This document shows positions 7,697 to 16,208 of a DNA stretch of 64,000 nucleotides, in pieces (position 1 is the first letter of the stretch; every line of letters starts with the position of its first letter). The stretch covers positions 124,001 through 188,000 of the forward strand of contig JANNOJ010000022.1 of the NCBI GenBank assembly GCA_031399025.1, written 5' to 3'. The notes beneath the pieces are model-generated. The model made no database searches and was not told the origin of the DNA. It saw only the letters and a list, made by a program, of their open reading frames with translations. Made by a program: the position numbers and the translations under genes. The DNA comes from CBDBZL01 sp031399025 (GTDB lineage: Bacteria > Pseudomonadota > Alphaproteobacteria > Sphingomonadales > Sphingomonadaceae).

Positions 7697-8145
7697 GCGA
7701 GTGGATCGAATGGGCGATCATCGCCTTCATCATCCTCGGGATCGGCTACGTCGTCTTCAAGGGCGGTGCGGCCAACCCGGTGGGCACTGGCGGGCTGCAG
7801 CGAACGGTCGCCTCGATCGATGGGCGGCTCAAGGGCATCGAGGAATCCGCGGCGTCGAAGAGCGCGGTCGAACGGATCGAACGGACCTTGGGCGAGGAGA
7901 AGTCCAAGATCGACAAGGCGGTGGGAGAGTTCGGAGCCCTATCCGTCACCTTGGGCGAGCTGCGCAACGAATCGGCCAGTCGCAATCTCGCGGTCGAGGC
8001 GCTGGCGGAGAGCCTGCGGGTGGTCGCCACCGACACCAAGCAGATGGTCGACCGGGTCAGCCGCGTCGAGGAGGGGCTCAAGGGCGTCGAGCGCAACCTG
8101 GACCGGATCTACAACGTGGTGGTCGAGAAAGGGATGGGTCGATGA
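7693..8145 (+). CDS. Mu gp25-like membrane-anchored coiled-coil protein (DUF2730 type)
   Basis: 150 residues: an N-terminal transmembrane helix (IIAFIILGIGYVVF, about 9-23), then ~110 residues of heptad-patterned coiled coil. Size, layout and position between the lysis genes and the gp26/gp27 homologues match Mu gp25. Function is unknown. It overlaps both neighbours by 4 bases. Confidence 0.7.
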   Translation: MSEWIEWAIIAFIILGIGYVVFKGGAANPVGTGGLQRTVASIDGRLKGIEESAASKSAVERIERTLGEEKSKIDKAVGEFGALSVTLGELRNESASRNLAVEALAESLRVVATDTKQMVDRVSRVEEGLKGVERNLDRIYNVVVEKGMGR

Positions 8146-8450
8146 ACTTGACCAGCTCGTTGGCCGAGGCGGTGGCCGCCGACGCGCGGCTGATGATCCT
8201 GCAGGAGCTGGCGCGCCAGACCGACGGGCGGCTGACCGACCTCTTGTTGCGCCGGGTGCTCGACGTCTACGGGATCCGCCGCGACCGCGACTGGGTGCGC
8301 ACCCAGCTGCGCAAGCTGGAAGCGCTCGGCGCGGTCGAGCTGGCGCCGGCCGGCGAGGCGCTGGTGGCGCGGCTTACCCGGGCGGGGCGCGACCACGTCG
8401 AGGAGCGCGGCGTCATCGAGGGCATCGCCCGGCCCAGCGATCATGGCTGA
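8142..8450 (+). CDS. Mu gp26-like winged-helix protein
   Basis: A 102-residue protein with a winged helix-turn-helix pattern: helices at about 13-50, a recognition-type segment (DWVRTQLRKLEALGAVEL) and a short wing (VARLTRAGRDHV). Mu gp26 has the same size and lies in the same place before the small terminase. It may be a DNA-binding packaging accessory. The overlap with the next gene is 8 bases. Confidence 0.7.
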   Translation: MNLTSSLAEAVAADARLMILQELARQTDGRLTDLLLRRVLDVYGIRRDRDWVRTQLRKLEALGAVELAPAGEALVARLTRAGRDHVEERGVIEGIARPSDHG

Positions 8451-9051
8451 GGCAGCCTCCGAGGAGAGCCGCCGCCGCGAGGGGCGCGGGTGGCTGTCGT
8501 CGATCGACCTGCTGCCCGAGGAAGCCGAGGGCGATGTGGTCTGGGCGCTCGAGCAGTTGCGGGAGAACAAGCTGCCGCAGGTGGTGATCCTGGTCGGATT
8601 GAACGACCGCCTGGTCGCCAAGGGCATCACGCCGATCAGCAAGTCGTCCTGGAGCCGTTACGCAGTGCGCAAGGCGATCCAGTTTAGGAAGCTCGACGAG
8701 ACCCGGCGGATGGCGGGCGAGCTGGTCGAATCGCTGGGCGCCGAAGGCCCTGACGAGGTGACGGTGGCGGTGGCCGAAATGCTCAAAGTAGCGGTGTTCC
8801 AGAAGCTGGAGGACGGCACCAATTTGACCGAGAAGGGGATCATGGAGCTCTCCCGCGCGCTCGGCTCGGCGGTGAGCGCGCAGAAGGCTTCGGCCGAATA
8901 CCGGCGCAAGCTGCAGGAGGAGATCAAGGGCAAGGTCGACAAGGCGCTCGAGCGGGCGGGCGACAAGGGCGGGCTGGGCCAGGCCGGGGCCGACGGCGAG
9001 GCGGTGATCAAGCGCATCCGCGAGGAAGTCTACGGGATCTTCCAGGCGTGA
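8443..9051 (+). CDS. Mu gp27-like small terminase subunit (DUF3486)
   Basis: A 202-residue helical protein of the DUF3486 family, recognised by RGWLSSIDLLPEEA and the following helix-turn-helix (about 40-75, with ISKSSWSRYAVR). The C-terminal half is coiled coil. In Mu-like phages this protein precedes the large terminase and is thought to recognise the phage end for packaging into adjoining host DNA. It overlaps the small gene at 9048 by 4 bases. Confidence 0.85.
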   Translation: MAEAASEESRRREGRGWLSSIDLLPEEAEGDVVWALEQLRENKLPQVVILVGLNDRLVAKGITPISKSSWSRYAVRKAIQFRKLDETRRMAGELVESLGAEGPDEVTVAVAEMLKVAVFQKLEDGTNLTEKGIMELSRALGSAVSAQKASAEYRRKLQEEIKGKVDKALERAGDKGGLGQAGADGEAVIKRIREEVYGIFQA

Positions 9052-9197
9052 GGATCGAGGCGCTCCATCGCCGCGGCAACCACCTTTCAATCGACGTCGA
9101 GTGCGGCGACGAGGAAGAGGCGATGAAGGCGTTCGAGAAGATCCTCGCCCTCCTCGAGACCGGCCTGATCGACGTCGAGATCGGCGAGGCACGATGA
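9048..9197 (+). CDS. Small packaging-region protein of unknown function
   Basis: A 49-residue GTG-started frame too short for most gene finders. It overlaps the small terminase stop and the large terminase start by 4 bases each. The sequence is acidic with a central amphipathic helix (EEEAMKAFEKILALLETG). Without it there would be an unexplained 142-base gap between two packed genes. Confidence 0.6.
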   Translation: MRIEALHRRGNHLSIDVECGDEEEAMKAFEKILALLETGLIDVEIGEAR

Positions 9198-10507
9198 CCC
9201 GCCCGGCCGTCCAGCTGTATCCCTACCAGCAGCGCTGGTTCCTCGACCGGAGCCGGTTCAAGCTGGGCAAGTTCGCGCGCCAGACGGGCAAGACCTTCAC
9301 CACCACGCTCGAGATCGTCGACGATTGCTACGCCGCCGCGCTCGAGCAGCGGCGCACGCGCTGGGTGATCCTGAGCCGCGGCGAGCGCCAGGCCTCCGAG
9401 GCGATGAACGAGGGGGTCAAGTTGCACGCCAAGGCCTACGGGATGGCGGCCGAGGTGGCCGAGGTCGACTGGCAGGGCGGCGAGGCGAGCTACAAGGCGC
9501 TCGAGGTCCAGTTCCCGTACGGCTCGAAGATCACCGCGCTGCCCGCCAACCCCGACACCGCGCGCGGTTTCTCCTCGAACGTGTTCCTCGACGAATTCGC
9601 CTTCCACAAGGATTCGGGCGCGATCTGGAAGGCGCTGTTCCCGGTGATCTCGGCCGGGTGGAAGCTGCGGATCACCTCGACCCCGAACGGCAAGAGCGGC
9701 AAGTTCTACGAGCTCGATACCGCCCAGGATGCGACCTGGAGCCGCCACGTGTGCGACATCTACCAGGCGGTGGCCGACGGCCTGCCGCGCGACATCGAGG
9801 AGCTGCGCGCCGGCCTCGCCGACGAGGATGCCTGGGCCCAGGAATACGAGCTCAAGTACCTGGACGAGGCGAGCGCCTGGCTGCCCTACGATTTGATCGC
9901 CGGCTGCGAGGACCAGGGCGCCGGGGGCGGTTACCAGGGTGGTCCCTGCTACGTGGGCCGCGACATCGGGCGGCGCCAGGACCTGCACGTGATCACCGTG
10001 CTCGAGCTGGTCGGCGACGTGCTGTGGGAGCGCGAGCGGATCGAGCAGCAGCGCGAGACTTTCGCCTCGATGGACGCGGCGTTCGATACGGTCATGCTCC
10101 GCTACAACGTGGCCCGGGTCTGCATCGACCAGACCGGGATGGGCGAGAAGGTGGTCGAGGACGCGCAGCGCCGCTACGGCGGCAAGATCGAGGGCGTGCT
10201 GTTCACCACCTCGAGCAAGCTGGTGATGGCGACCCAGGGCAAGGAGCGCTTCGAAGACCGCAAGGTCCGGATCCCGATGGGCGATGCCAAGTACCGCGCC
10301 GACCTGCACAAACTGCGCAAGATCTCGGGGCCGACAGGCGCGCCGCGGTTCGTGGCCGAGCGCGACGAGGACCACGCCGACCGCACCTGGGCGCTGTTCC
10401 TGGCGATCAATGCGGCGGCCGGGATGGATAGCGGCCGGTGGAAGCCGCTGCTCGATCCTGCGCAAAGCTCCCGCAGCGTGCTCGACGAGAACTGGATTCC
10501 GGCATGA
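9194..10507 (+). CDS. Large terminase subunit (Mu gp28-like ATPase/nuclease)
   Basis: DNA-packaging motor of 437 residues. The ATPase half shows an adenine-binding YPYQQRWFLD, a Walker-A-like KFARQTGKT (26-34), Walker B VFLDEFAF (about 131-138) and the coupling motif ITSTPNG. The RNase-H-like nuclease half has GRDIGRRQD, CIDQTGMGE and a terminal acidic ADRTWALFLA. ATG at 9194 overlaps the small gene before it; a longer frame starting at 9101 has no comparable support. It overlaps the portal gene by 4 bases. Confidence 0.93.
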   Translation: MTRPAVQLYPYQQRWFLDRSRFKLGKFARQTGKTFTTTLEIVDDCYAAALEQRRTRWVILSRGERQASEAMNEGVKLHAKAYGMAAEVAEVDWQGGEASYKALEVQFPYGSKITALPANPDTARGFSSNVFLDEFAFHKDSGAIWKALFPVISAGWKLRITSTPNGKSGKFYELDTAQDATWSRHVCDIYQAVADGLPRDIEELRAGLADEDAWAQEYELKYLDEASAWLPYDLIAGCEDQGAGGGYQGGPCYVGRDIGRRQDLHVITVLELVGDVLWERERIEQQRETFASMDAAFDTVMLRYNVARVCIDQTGMGEKVVEDAQRRYGGKIEGVLFTTSSKLVMATQGKERFEDRKVRIPMGDAKYRADLHKLRKISGPTGAPRFVAERDEDHADRTWALFLAINAAAGMDSGRWKPLLDPAQSSRSVLDENWIPA

Positions 10508-12729
10508 GTTGGCTCAGCAAGGCCATGCCCGGGACCTGGGCAAAGGCGCTCACCGCGATGCTGCACCCGGCGCGGCCGGTGTTCGCCAGCGGCATGCTCA
10601 AGCGCACCCGGTTCGATTACCGGAGGGAGGTCGGCGACTTCCTGGACGCCTCGGTGGTGACGGCGCCCGTCCAGTTCCTGCAGCGTTCGCTACCCGAGGC
10701 GCGCCTGGCGCTGCGGCAGAGAAAACGCGGCGGCAAGCTGATCGAACTCGAAGACCACGAGATGCTGGCGCTGATCCAGAGTCCGAACCCGTACTACGGC
10801 GACATCGCCCTGTGGGCGGCGACGATCCTGTCCTGGGCGACCGCGGGCAATGCCTACTGGCTGAAGGTGCGGAACGGCACCGGCCGGCCGGTGGAGCTGT
10901 GGTACACCCCGCACTGGATGATGGAGCCCAAGGCGCCGCAGGATGGCTCGGCGTTCCTCTCGCACTACGAGTACCGGCCGGGAGCGGGCTTCGAGGCAGT
11001 CCGGGTGGCGCCCGAGGACGTGGTGCATTTCCGCCACGGGATCGATCCGCGCGACATGCGCAAGGGCATCGCACCGATCGAGGGCGCGATCCGCGAGATC
11101 TTCATGGACCTGGAGAGCTCCAATTTCGTCGCCGCGCTGCTGCGGAACATGGGCGTGCCCGGCGTGGTGATCAGCCCCAAGGGCGGGGCGATGCCGGCGC
11201 CCGAGGACGTCGAGGCGACCAAGACCTGGTTCAAGCAGGCGTTCGGCGGCGACAACCGCGGCGGGCCGCTGGTGATGGGCGCGCCCACCGAGGTGACGCC
11301 CTACGGCTTCAACCCGCAGCAGATGGACATGAGCGAGGCGCGCGATATCGCCGAGGAGCGGGTGTGCGCCTTGCTCGGGGTGCCGGCTGCGGTGGTCGGC
11401 TTCGGCGCGGGGCTGCAGTCGACCAAGGTGGGCGCGACGATGAAGGAGCTGCGCCAGCTCGCCTGGCACAACGGCGTCCTGCCGATGGGCCGGGCGCTGG
11501 CCGACGAACTGAAGCGCTCGCTGCTGCCCGACTTCGGCGACGTGGCGGGATCGGGGGAGATGGGGGGCCTCGACCTCTACTGGAACACCGACGACGTGCC
11601 GGCGCTGAGCGAGGACGAGGACAAGCAGGAGGAGCGCCTGGGCAAGGCGCTCGATCGCGGCGCGATCACCGTGTTCACCTACCGGCAGGAAATGGGGATG
11701 GACGCCGACGACAGCCACAAGATCTACCTGCGCCCGATCAGCAAGATCGAGGTGCCCGAAGGCGAACCGGGCAAGCAGATCGGCACGGTGGTGGAGCCGC
11801 CCGCGCCGCCGGAGCCGGGCGCCGGCGAGCCCGAGCCGAGCGACCCCGCCGCCGGAGCGAAGGAGGCCAAGCCGGGCGCCGCCGAAGGCCAGGCCGCGGC
11901 GCGGCGGGTTCACGGCTTCGACCTGTCCGGCCACCCGCGTGCGACGCCGGCGCAGATCGCGCGCGGCGAGGCCTTCGTGGCGCTGCTCGAGCGACAGGAA
12001 AGAGGCCTTTCAGACGCGTTCGAGAACCGCCTCGCGGGGTTCTTCGGGCGGCTCGGCCAGGCGGCCGCCGAGGCGGCGCGTCCGCTACTGAGCACGCTGG
12101 AGACGCCCAAAGCGCGCAAGCCGCGTGGCGCCGCCGGCGCCAAGGCGACCGCCGAGGAGATCATCGCCGAGGTGCTCGAGAAGCTGGACCTGCCCGCGTG
12201 GAACGCCGAACTCACCCAGGTCTACGGGGCGCATTACCTGGAGGTCGCCGCCGCCTCGGCCGAAGCGGCCGAGCAGGCCGGCCTGGGCACGAGCCTGCCC
12301 GATCCGATCGCGCGCGCGATCGTCGCCACGGGCGGGCGGCGGATCGGCCTGATCGACCTCGACGGCCAGACCCGCGCGGCACTGTTCGAAGCGCTCGCCG
12401 AGGGCCGCGCCCAGGGCGAGGGCGTGGCGGCGCTGGCGGCGCGGATCGAAGGCCACGTCGAGGGCGGCGTCTGGAACGAGGCGATCCACCGGGCCCGCAC
12501 GATCGCCCGCACCGAGACCAAGTTCGCGCAGAACCTGGCGACGATCGAGCGCGCCCGCGCCGCCGGGGTGGAGAAGCTGATCCTGTTCGACGGCCGCTTC
12601 GGCCCGCCCCGCTCCACCCCCGAGCACATCGCCCGCAGCGGCTCGATCGTGACGATGGAAGAGGCGCTGGTGATCGCCGCGGTGACGCACCCCAATTGCA
12701 CGCTCAGCTTCGCACCGCACTTCGCCTGA
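10504..12729 (+). CDS. HK97-type portal protein fused to a MuF head-morphogenesis domain
   Basis: 741 residues with two modules usually encoded separately. Residues ~1-410 are an HK97-family portal: the fold continues through VVHFRHGIDPRDMRKGIAP and GVPGVVISPKGG to an LLGVPAAVVGFG helix. A Pro/Ala/Glu-rich linker covers about 415-480. Residues ~500-740 are a helical region with a Mu F-type minor head motif (TIARTETKFAQN, near 664). The portal is not of the Mu gp29 (DUF935) type, so the head module differs from classical Mu although the packaging genes are Mu-like. MuF proteins are thought to help load DNA or enter with it. Confidence 0.9.
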   Translation: MSWLSKAMPGTWAKALTAMLHPARPVFASGMLKRTRFDYRREVGDFLDASVVTAPVQFLQRSLPEARLALRQRKRGGKLIELEDHEMLALIQSPNPYYGDIALWAATILSWATAGNAYWLKVRNGTGRPVELWYTPHWMMEPKAPQDGSAFLSHYEYRPGAGFEAVRVAPEDVVHFRHGIDPRDMRKGIAPIEGAIREIFMDLESSNFVAALLRNMGVPGVVISPKGGAMPAPEDVEATKTWFKQAFGGDNRGGPLVMGAPTEVTPYGFNPQQMDMSEARDIAEERVCALLGVPAAVVGFGAGLQSTKVGATMKELRQLAWHNGVLPMGRALADELKRSLLPDFGDVAGSGEMGGLDLYWNTDDVPALSEDEDKQEERLGKALDRGAITVFTYRQEMGMDADDSHKIYLRPISKIEVPEGEPGKQIGTVVEPPAPPEPGAGEPEPSDPAAGAKEAKPGAAEGQAAARRVHGFDLSGHPRATPAQIARGEAFVALLERQERGLSDAFENRLAGFFGRLGQAAAEAARPLLSTLETPKARKPRGAAGAKATAEEIIAEVLEKLDLPAWNAELTQVYGAHYLEVAAASAEAAEQAGLGTSLPDPIARAIVATGGRRIGLIDLDGQTRAALFEALAEGRAQGEGVAALAARIEGHVEGGVWNEAIHRARTIARTETKFAQNLATIERARAAGVEKLILFDGRFGPPRSTPEHIARSGSIVTMEEALVIAAVTHPNCTLSFAPHFA

Positions 12730-12755
12730 GCTGCCGGCCAACCCGCCGCCGCCGG

Positions 12756-12777
12756 TCTCGAAGAGCCAAGCGGTAGG
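12756..12777 (+). repeat. Degenerate copy of the phage dispersed repeat
   Basis: In the 64-base gap between portal and protease. It shares the end AGCGGTAGG and length with the other copies but the middle has diverged. Confidence 0.4.
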
Positions 12778-12793
12778 CCCAAGGAGAACGAGA

Positions 12794-13567
12794 ATGCAGA
12801 CCAAGGCAATGACGATCGAGGCGATGAGCGAGGCCGGCAAGGGCCTGGCGCGGATCGCCACGCTGTCCGCGATCGACCACGACGGCGACACCTACGCGCC
12901 CGGCGCCTTCAGCAAGGGTCGCGCCAGCGCCGGATCGGGCGACCAGTGGGTGCCGATCATCCCGGCGCACAACCGCAGCGCGATGCCGTTCGGCAAGGCG
13001 CGGCTCTACGAGGAGGGCGACGCCGCCTTCGCCGAGCTGCACCTCAACCTCGCCACCACCGCGGGCAAGGACTGGCACTCGGCGCTCAAGTTCGACCTCG
13101 ACCGCGGCAGCCCGGTGCAGGAATGGTCCTACGGCTACGACGTGCTCGACAGCGCGCCGGAGTACCGCGGCGGGCAGAAGGTGCGGCTGCTCAAGGCGCT
13201 CGACGTGCACGAGGTCTCGACCGTGGTGCGCGGCGCGGGCCACGGCTCGGCGACGCTGCAGATGAAGGGGCTAAAGTCGGTCCAGCTCAAGGAGCTGCAC
13301 TACGCGCCGCTGCTCAAGAGCCTGGAGGAGCTGAGCCTGGCGCTGGGCGAGGACCCCGCGGCGCTGTCGGCGACGGGCGTGGTGCAGCTGGGCGAGATCC
13401 GCGACCAGCTCGACCGGGCGCTGGCGGCGGTACAGGCCGGAGGCAGCGCGGACCTGGCCAACGGGCTGGAGGGCGCGCTCGAGGTCGAGGCAGCGCGCCA
13501 AGCGGCCGACGGGGTGGTCGGGGCGTTCCTCGAGCACCTGGTCCGGGGTCATCTTCGCACTCCCTGA
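12794..13567 (+). CDS. HK97-type prohead maturation protease
   Basis: Cleaves scaffold/capsid precursors. The 257 residues show the family pattern: IDHDGDTYAPGAF (27-39), the catalytic His in IPAHN (His59), WSYGYDVL and the catalytic Ser in HEVSTVVRGAG (about 143). The C-terminal ~90 residues (helical, Leu/Ala-rich) may act as a scaffold or capsid-delta-like segment. AAGGAG precedes the ATG. It lies between portal and capsid, as in HK97. Confidence 0.92.
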   Translation: MQTKAMTIEAMSEAGKGLARIATLSAIDHDGDTYAPGAFSKGRASAGSGDQWVPIIPAHNRSAMPFGKARLYEEGDAAFAELHLNLATTAGKDWHSALKFDLDRGSPVQEWSYGYDVLDSAPEYRGGQKVRLLKALDVHEVSTVVRGAGHGSATLQMKGLKSVQLKELHYAPLLKSLEELSLALGEDPAALSATGVVQLGEIRDQLDRALAAVQAGGSADLANGLEGALEVEAARQAADGVVGAFLEHLVRGHLRTP

Positions 13568-13584
13568 CGCGATAGTCCGGAAAC

Positions 13585-13608
13585 GGCCTTACAGCGCGCT
13601 GGAAGGCC
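13585..13608. terminator. 24-base near-perfect palindrome after the protease gene
   Basis: Outer arms GGCCTT and AAGGCC enclose CAGCGCGCTG; only one pair is mismatched. It lies 18 bases after the protease stop. No T-tract follows, so it may be a terminator-like or mRNA-stabilising hairpin, or an operator. Confidence 0.45.
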
Positions 13609-13792
13609 GCCAAGGCCCCGACCCCGCGGAGGTGGCGGGCGAGCGGCCTCTTAGCCCCTCTTAAATCGCTTCTGGCGGGTATTCCCCTTGCTGCCGACCT
13701 GTCGATCCGGTGCCTTGCGGCGCCGCGATTGCGCTTGCCCCCCTGTGCAAGCTAGATCGTGGCCCGCGACTCCAGACATCGCCAGCCTCTCG

Positions 13793-13810
13793 CCCGGAAC
13801 GTGTTCCGGG
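13793..13810. promoter_or_regulatory. 18-bp dyad, second copy, before the capsid gene
   Basis: CCCGGAACGTGTTCCGGG, the exact reverse complement of the dyad at 5924-5941, located 93 bases before the capsid ATG and followed like the first copy by GGCGA. Probably bound by the same regulator. Confidence 0.62.
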
Positions 13811-13903
13811 GCGAAGTGGCCTGTCCGCTCCCGGCATACGCTCGCTGTCTCCCGCCGCCACGCTGCGCGCCGGGGCCGACGGTTTCAGCACGGGAGCGAC
13901 GAA

Positions 13904-15223
13904 ATGGCGGACATCAAGGATCTGACGCTGAAGGAGGCCCGCGAGAAGCTGGGCGCCAAGCAGGCGGAGCTGGGCAAGGTCTTCGCAGAGGCGAAGACCG
14001 ACGCCGGCGAGTACGACTTCAAGCGGGTCAAGTGCCTGGGCGACCAGGTCAAGGGCTCAGCCGCGGTGGCCGACCAGGTCAAGGCGATGAACACCGAGCT
14101 CAACGAGCTGGCCAAGCACGCCGAGACGCTCGAGGCGGCCGAGAAGGCCGCCGGCGACCACGCCGAGCGCGAGAAGGGCCGCGGCCGGCTGCCGTTCGCT
14201 CCCGCCGGTGGTGCGCGCGACTTCAGTGCCCAGATCAAGTCGCTGGGCGAACTGGCGACCGGGACGAAGGACTACCAGGATTTCGCCCGCCGCGGCGACA
14301 AGGGCGGCATCACCCTCAGCTTCGAGGACGCCTGGCCGACCGACGTGCTGGGCAAGAGCACGGGCTTCGACACGCTGGGCTCCAAGGCCCTGCTGGCGCG
14401 CACCGCCGGCTACGCGCCGGAGAGCATCCGCGCGCCCGGCTTCGTCGAGGCGATCACCCGGCCGATCCAGCTGCTCGACATCATCCCGACCGGGCGCACC
14501 GGCCAGGCGGCCTACAAGTACATGGAAGAAACCACCCGCACCCACGCCGCGGCCGAGCGGGCCGAGGCGGCGGCGTTCGCGGAATCGACCTTCCTGTTCA
14601 CCGAGCGCTCGGTGCCGGTGGAGAAGATCACCGACTCCGTGCCCGTGACCGACGAGCAGCTCGAGGACGTCGAGATGATGAGCGGCTACATCAACGGCCG
14701 GCTCACCTTCGGCATCCGCCAGCGGCTCGACCTGCAGGTGATCGCCGGCGACGGCGCCGCGCCCAACCTGCGCGGCCTGAAGAACGTTTCGGGCATCCAG
14801 ACCCACGCCAAGGGCGCCGACCCGGTGCCCGACGCCTTCTACAAGGCGATGACCAAGATCCGCCTGGTGGGCCGGGCGACCCCGACCCACCACGTGATGC
14901 ACCCCAACGACTGGCAGCGCATCCGCCTGCTGCGCACGCCCGACGGCGTCTACATCTGGGGTTCGCCCAGCCAGGACGTCGTGGAGCGGCTGTGGGGCCT
15001 GCCCGTCGTCCAGCAGGACGCCGACGTCGAGGGGCGCGGCTACACCGGCTCGTTCATGCCGATGTACTGCACGCTGTTCGAGCGGCGCGGCGTCGACATC
15101 CAGGTGGGCTACGTCGGCAATCAGTTCCTCCAGGGCATGCGCACCGTGCGCGGCGACATGCGCGCGGTGATGGTGTGGCTCCGCCCCGCCGCCTTCTGCG
15201 AGGTCACCGGCGTCAACGTCTGA
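13904..15223 (+). CDS. HK97-fold major capsid protein
   Basis: 439 residues. The first ~100 form a charged coiled coil like the HK97 delta/scaffold domain, probably removed by the upstream protease. The mature part follows, with IRAPGFVEAITRPIQLLDIIP, VPVEKITDSVPVTDEQLED and a C-terminal FLQGMRTVRGDMRAVMVW typical of the phage capsid family. ATG at 13904 has GGGAGCGAC upstream; longer in-frame starts run through the regulatory dyad and are rejected. It is followed by a strong hairpin. Confidence 0.93.
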   Translation: MADIKDLTLKEAREKLGAKQAELGKVFAEAKTDAGEYDFKRVKCLGDQVKGSAAVADQVKAMNTELNELAKHAETLEAAEKAAGDHAEREKGRGRLPFAPAGGARDFSAQIKSLGELATGTKDYQDFARRGDKGGITLSFEDAWPTDVLGKSTGFDTLGSKALLARTAGYAPESIRAPGFVEAITRPIQLLDIIPTGRTGQAAYKYMEETTRTHAAAERAEAAAFAESTFLFTERSVPVEKITDSVPVTDEQLEDVEMMSGYINGRLTFGIRQRLDLQVIAGDGAAPNLRGLKNVSGIQTHAKGADPVPDAFYKAMTKIRLVGRATPTHHVMHPNDWQRIRLLRTPDGVYIWGSPSQDVVERLWGLPVVQQDADVEGRGYTGSFMPMYCTLFERRGVDIQVGYVGNQFLQGMRTVRGDMRAVMVWLRPAAFCEVTGVNV

Positions 15224-15264
15224 TGCAATTCGGCCGGGCCCGCCGCGAACCCGGGCTGGCCGGA

Positions 15265-15299
15265 CGCGAGGGGCGGCAAACCCCCTTCCGCCCCTCGCG
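15265..15299 (+). terminator. Strong hairpin after the capsid gene
   Basis: Perfect 12-bp stem (CGCGAGGGGCGG paired with CCGCCCCTCGCG) and an 11-base loop, 41 bases after the capsid stop. No T-run follows. A partial terminator or 3' stabiliser would raise capsid output relative to downstream genes. Confidence 0.6.
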
Positions 15300-15338
15300 A
15301 TACCTTCGACCCCGCCCGAGCTCTTGGGAGACAAGACG

Positions 15339-16205
15339 ATGATCATTGCCAAGCAACGACTGTACCTGACCGCGGACCGGCTCCACGCCGTGCCCGAGGG
15401 CCACCAGGACGCCGCCACGCTCTACGCTACCGTCGGCGACATCATCCCGCCCAGCGCAGCCGAGCTCTACGGCATCCAGCCCAGCGGCGAGCTGACCGTC
15501 CTGACCACCCCCAACGCCGAGCGCGTCCCGCTCGCGGAGGTCCCGGGGATCGGCGAAGCGACCGCCAAGGCGCTCGCGGCCGTGGGGATCTCCGACGCAC
15601 GCCGCCTGGCCGAGCTGATCCCGGCCGACGTGCCGCAGCTCGCCGGCTACAACGGAATGGTCACCTGGCCCGCCTGGATCGACGCGGCGCGCGGTCACCT
15701 GGGCCTCGAGCTGCTGACCGCCGAGCCGGCACCGCTCGCCGCGGCCGTGCTGGAGCGAGCTCCCGGCGAGACCAAGGAGCGCGTTCCGGGCGAGACCAAG
15801 GAGCGCGAGAGCCGCGAGGACAAGGCCGGCCAGGCCGCGCCGGCGGGAGCCGAGAGCGCGACCGGCGCCGTCACCGACGCCCCCCCGGCCCCGCCGGTGG
15901 TCACGCTCGACGAGATCGACGGGATCGGCCCGGCGACCCTCAAGGCGCTGGCCGCCGCGGGGATCACCGAGGTCCGCCAGCTGGCCGAACTCAGCCCGAT
16001 CGACGCGCCGGTGCTCGAAGGCTACGGCGGCGCGCCCGCCTGGCCGGCCTGGATCGCGGCCGCCCAGAAGCTGCTGCCCGGCGCCGCCGTCCCGGCCTCT
16101 GGGCCGCTGCCGCAGGGTCCGACCGGGCCGGGCCACCTGCAGACGCTTGGCGGCGCGCCCGCCGCCCCGGCGATCGCCGCCGGCGCTGCCGAAGTTAAGG
16201 CCTAG
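15339..16205 (+). CDS. Tandem helix-hairpin-helix protein in the head module
   Basis: 288 residues with two copies of one unit, at about 63-126 and 187-250. Each has a helix-hairpin-helix (VPGIGEATAKALAAVGI and IDGIGPATLKALAAAGI), then RQLAEL-type and GY.G...WPAWI segments. HhH motifs usually bind DNA backbone without sequence specificity. The linker has a short tandem repeat (PGETKER twice). The N-terminal 50 residues resemble a small beta domain. The gene sits between capsid and connector genes, where decoration or head-completion proteins are usual, so a DNA-contacting virion protein is possible (inference). ATG at 15339 has GGGAG upstream. Confidence 0.8.
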   Translation: MIIAKQRLYLTADRLHAVPEGHQDAATLYATVGDIIPPSAAELYGIQPSGELTVLTTPNAERVPLAEVPGIGEATAKALAAVGISDARRLAELIPADVPQLAGYNGMVTWPAWIDAARGHLGLELLTAEPAPLAAAVLERAPGETKERVPGETKERESREDKAGQAAPAGAESATGAVTDAPPAPPVVTLDEIDGIGPATLKALAAAGITEVRQLAELSPIDAPVLEGYGGAPAWPAWIAAAQKLLPGAAVPASGPLPQGPTGPGHLQTLGGAPAAPAIAAGAAEVKA

Positions 16206-16208
16206 GCC

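Larger units (their letters stand above)
13568..13903. promoter_or_regulatory. 336-base non-coding region before the capsid gene
   Basis: No credible gene. It holds the near-palindrome at 13585-13608, two direct CCTCTTA units near 13643-13660, the 18-bp dyad at 13793-13810, and a CATACG at 13835-13840 that could serve as a -10 element about 33 bases after the dyad centre. An independent promoter for the capsid and downstream genes is the likely purpose. Confidence 0.55.

Noticed and set aside
9568..9580. GAACGTGTTC inside the terminase gene, matching the centre of the 18-bp dyad
   Set aside because: Only the inner arms match, and the bases encode the conserved Walker B strand; coincidence is the simpler explanation.
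15784..15791. GTTCCGGG half-site within the HhH gene
   Set aside because: No partner arm; it arises from a coding tandem repeat.
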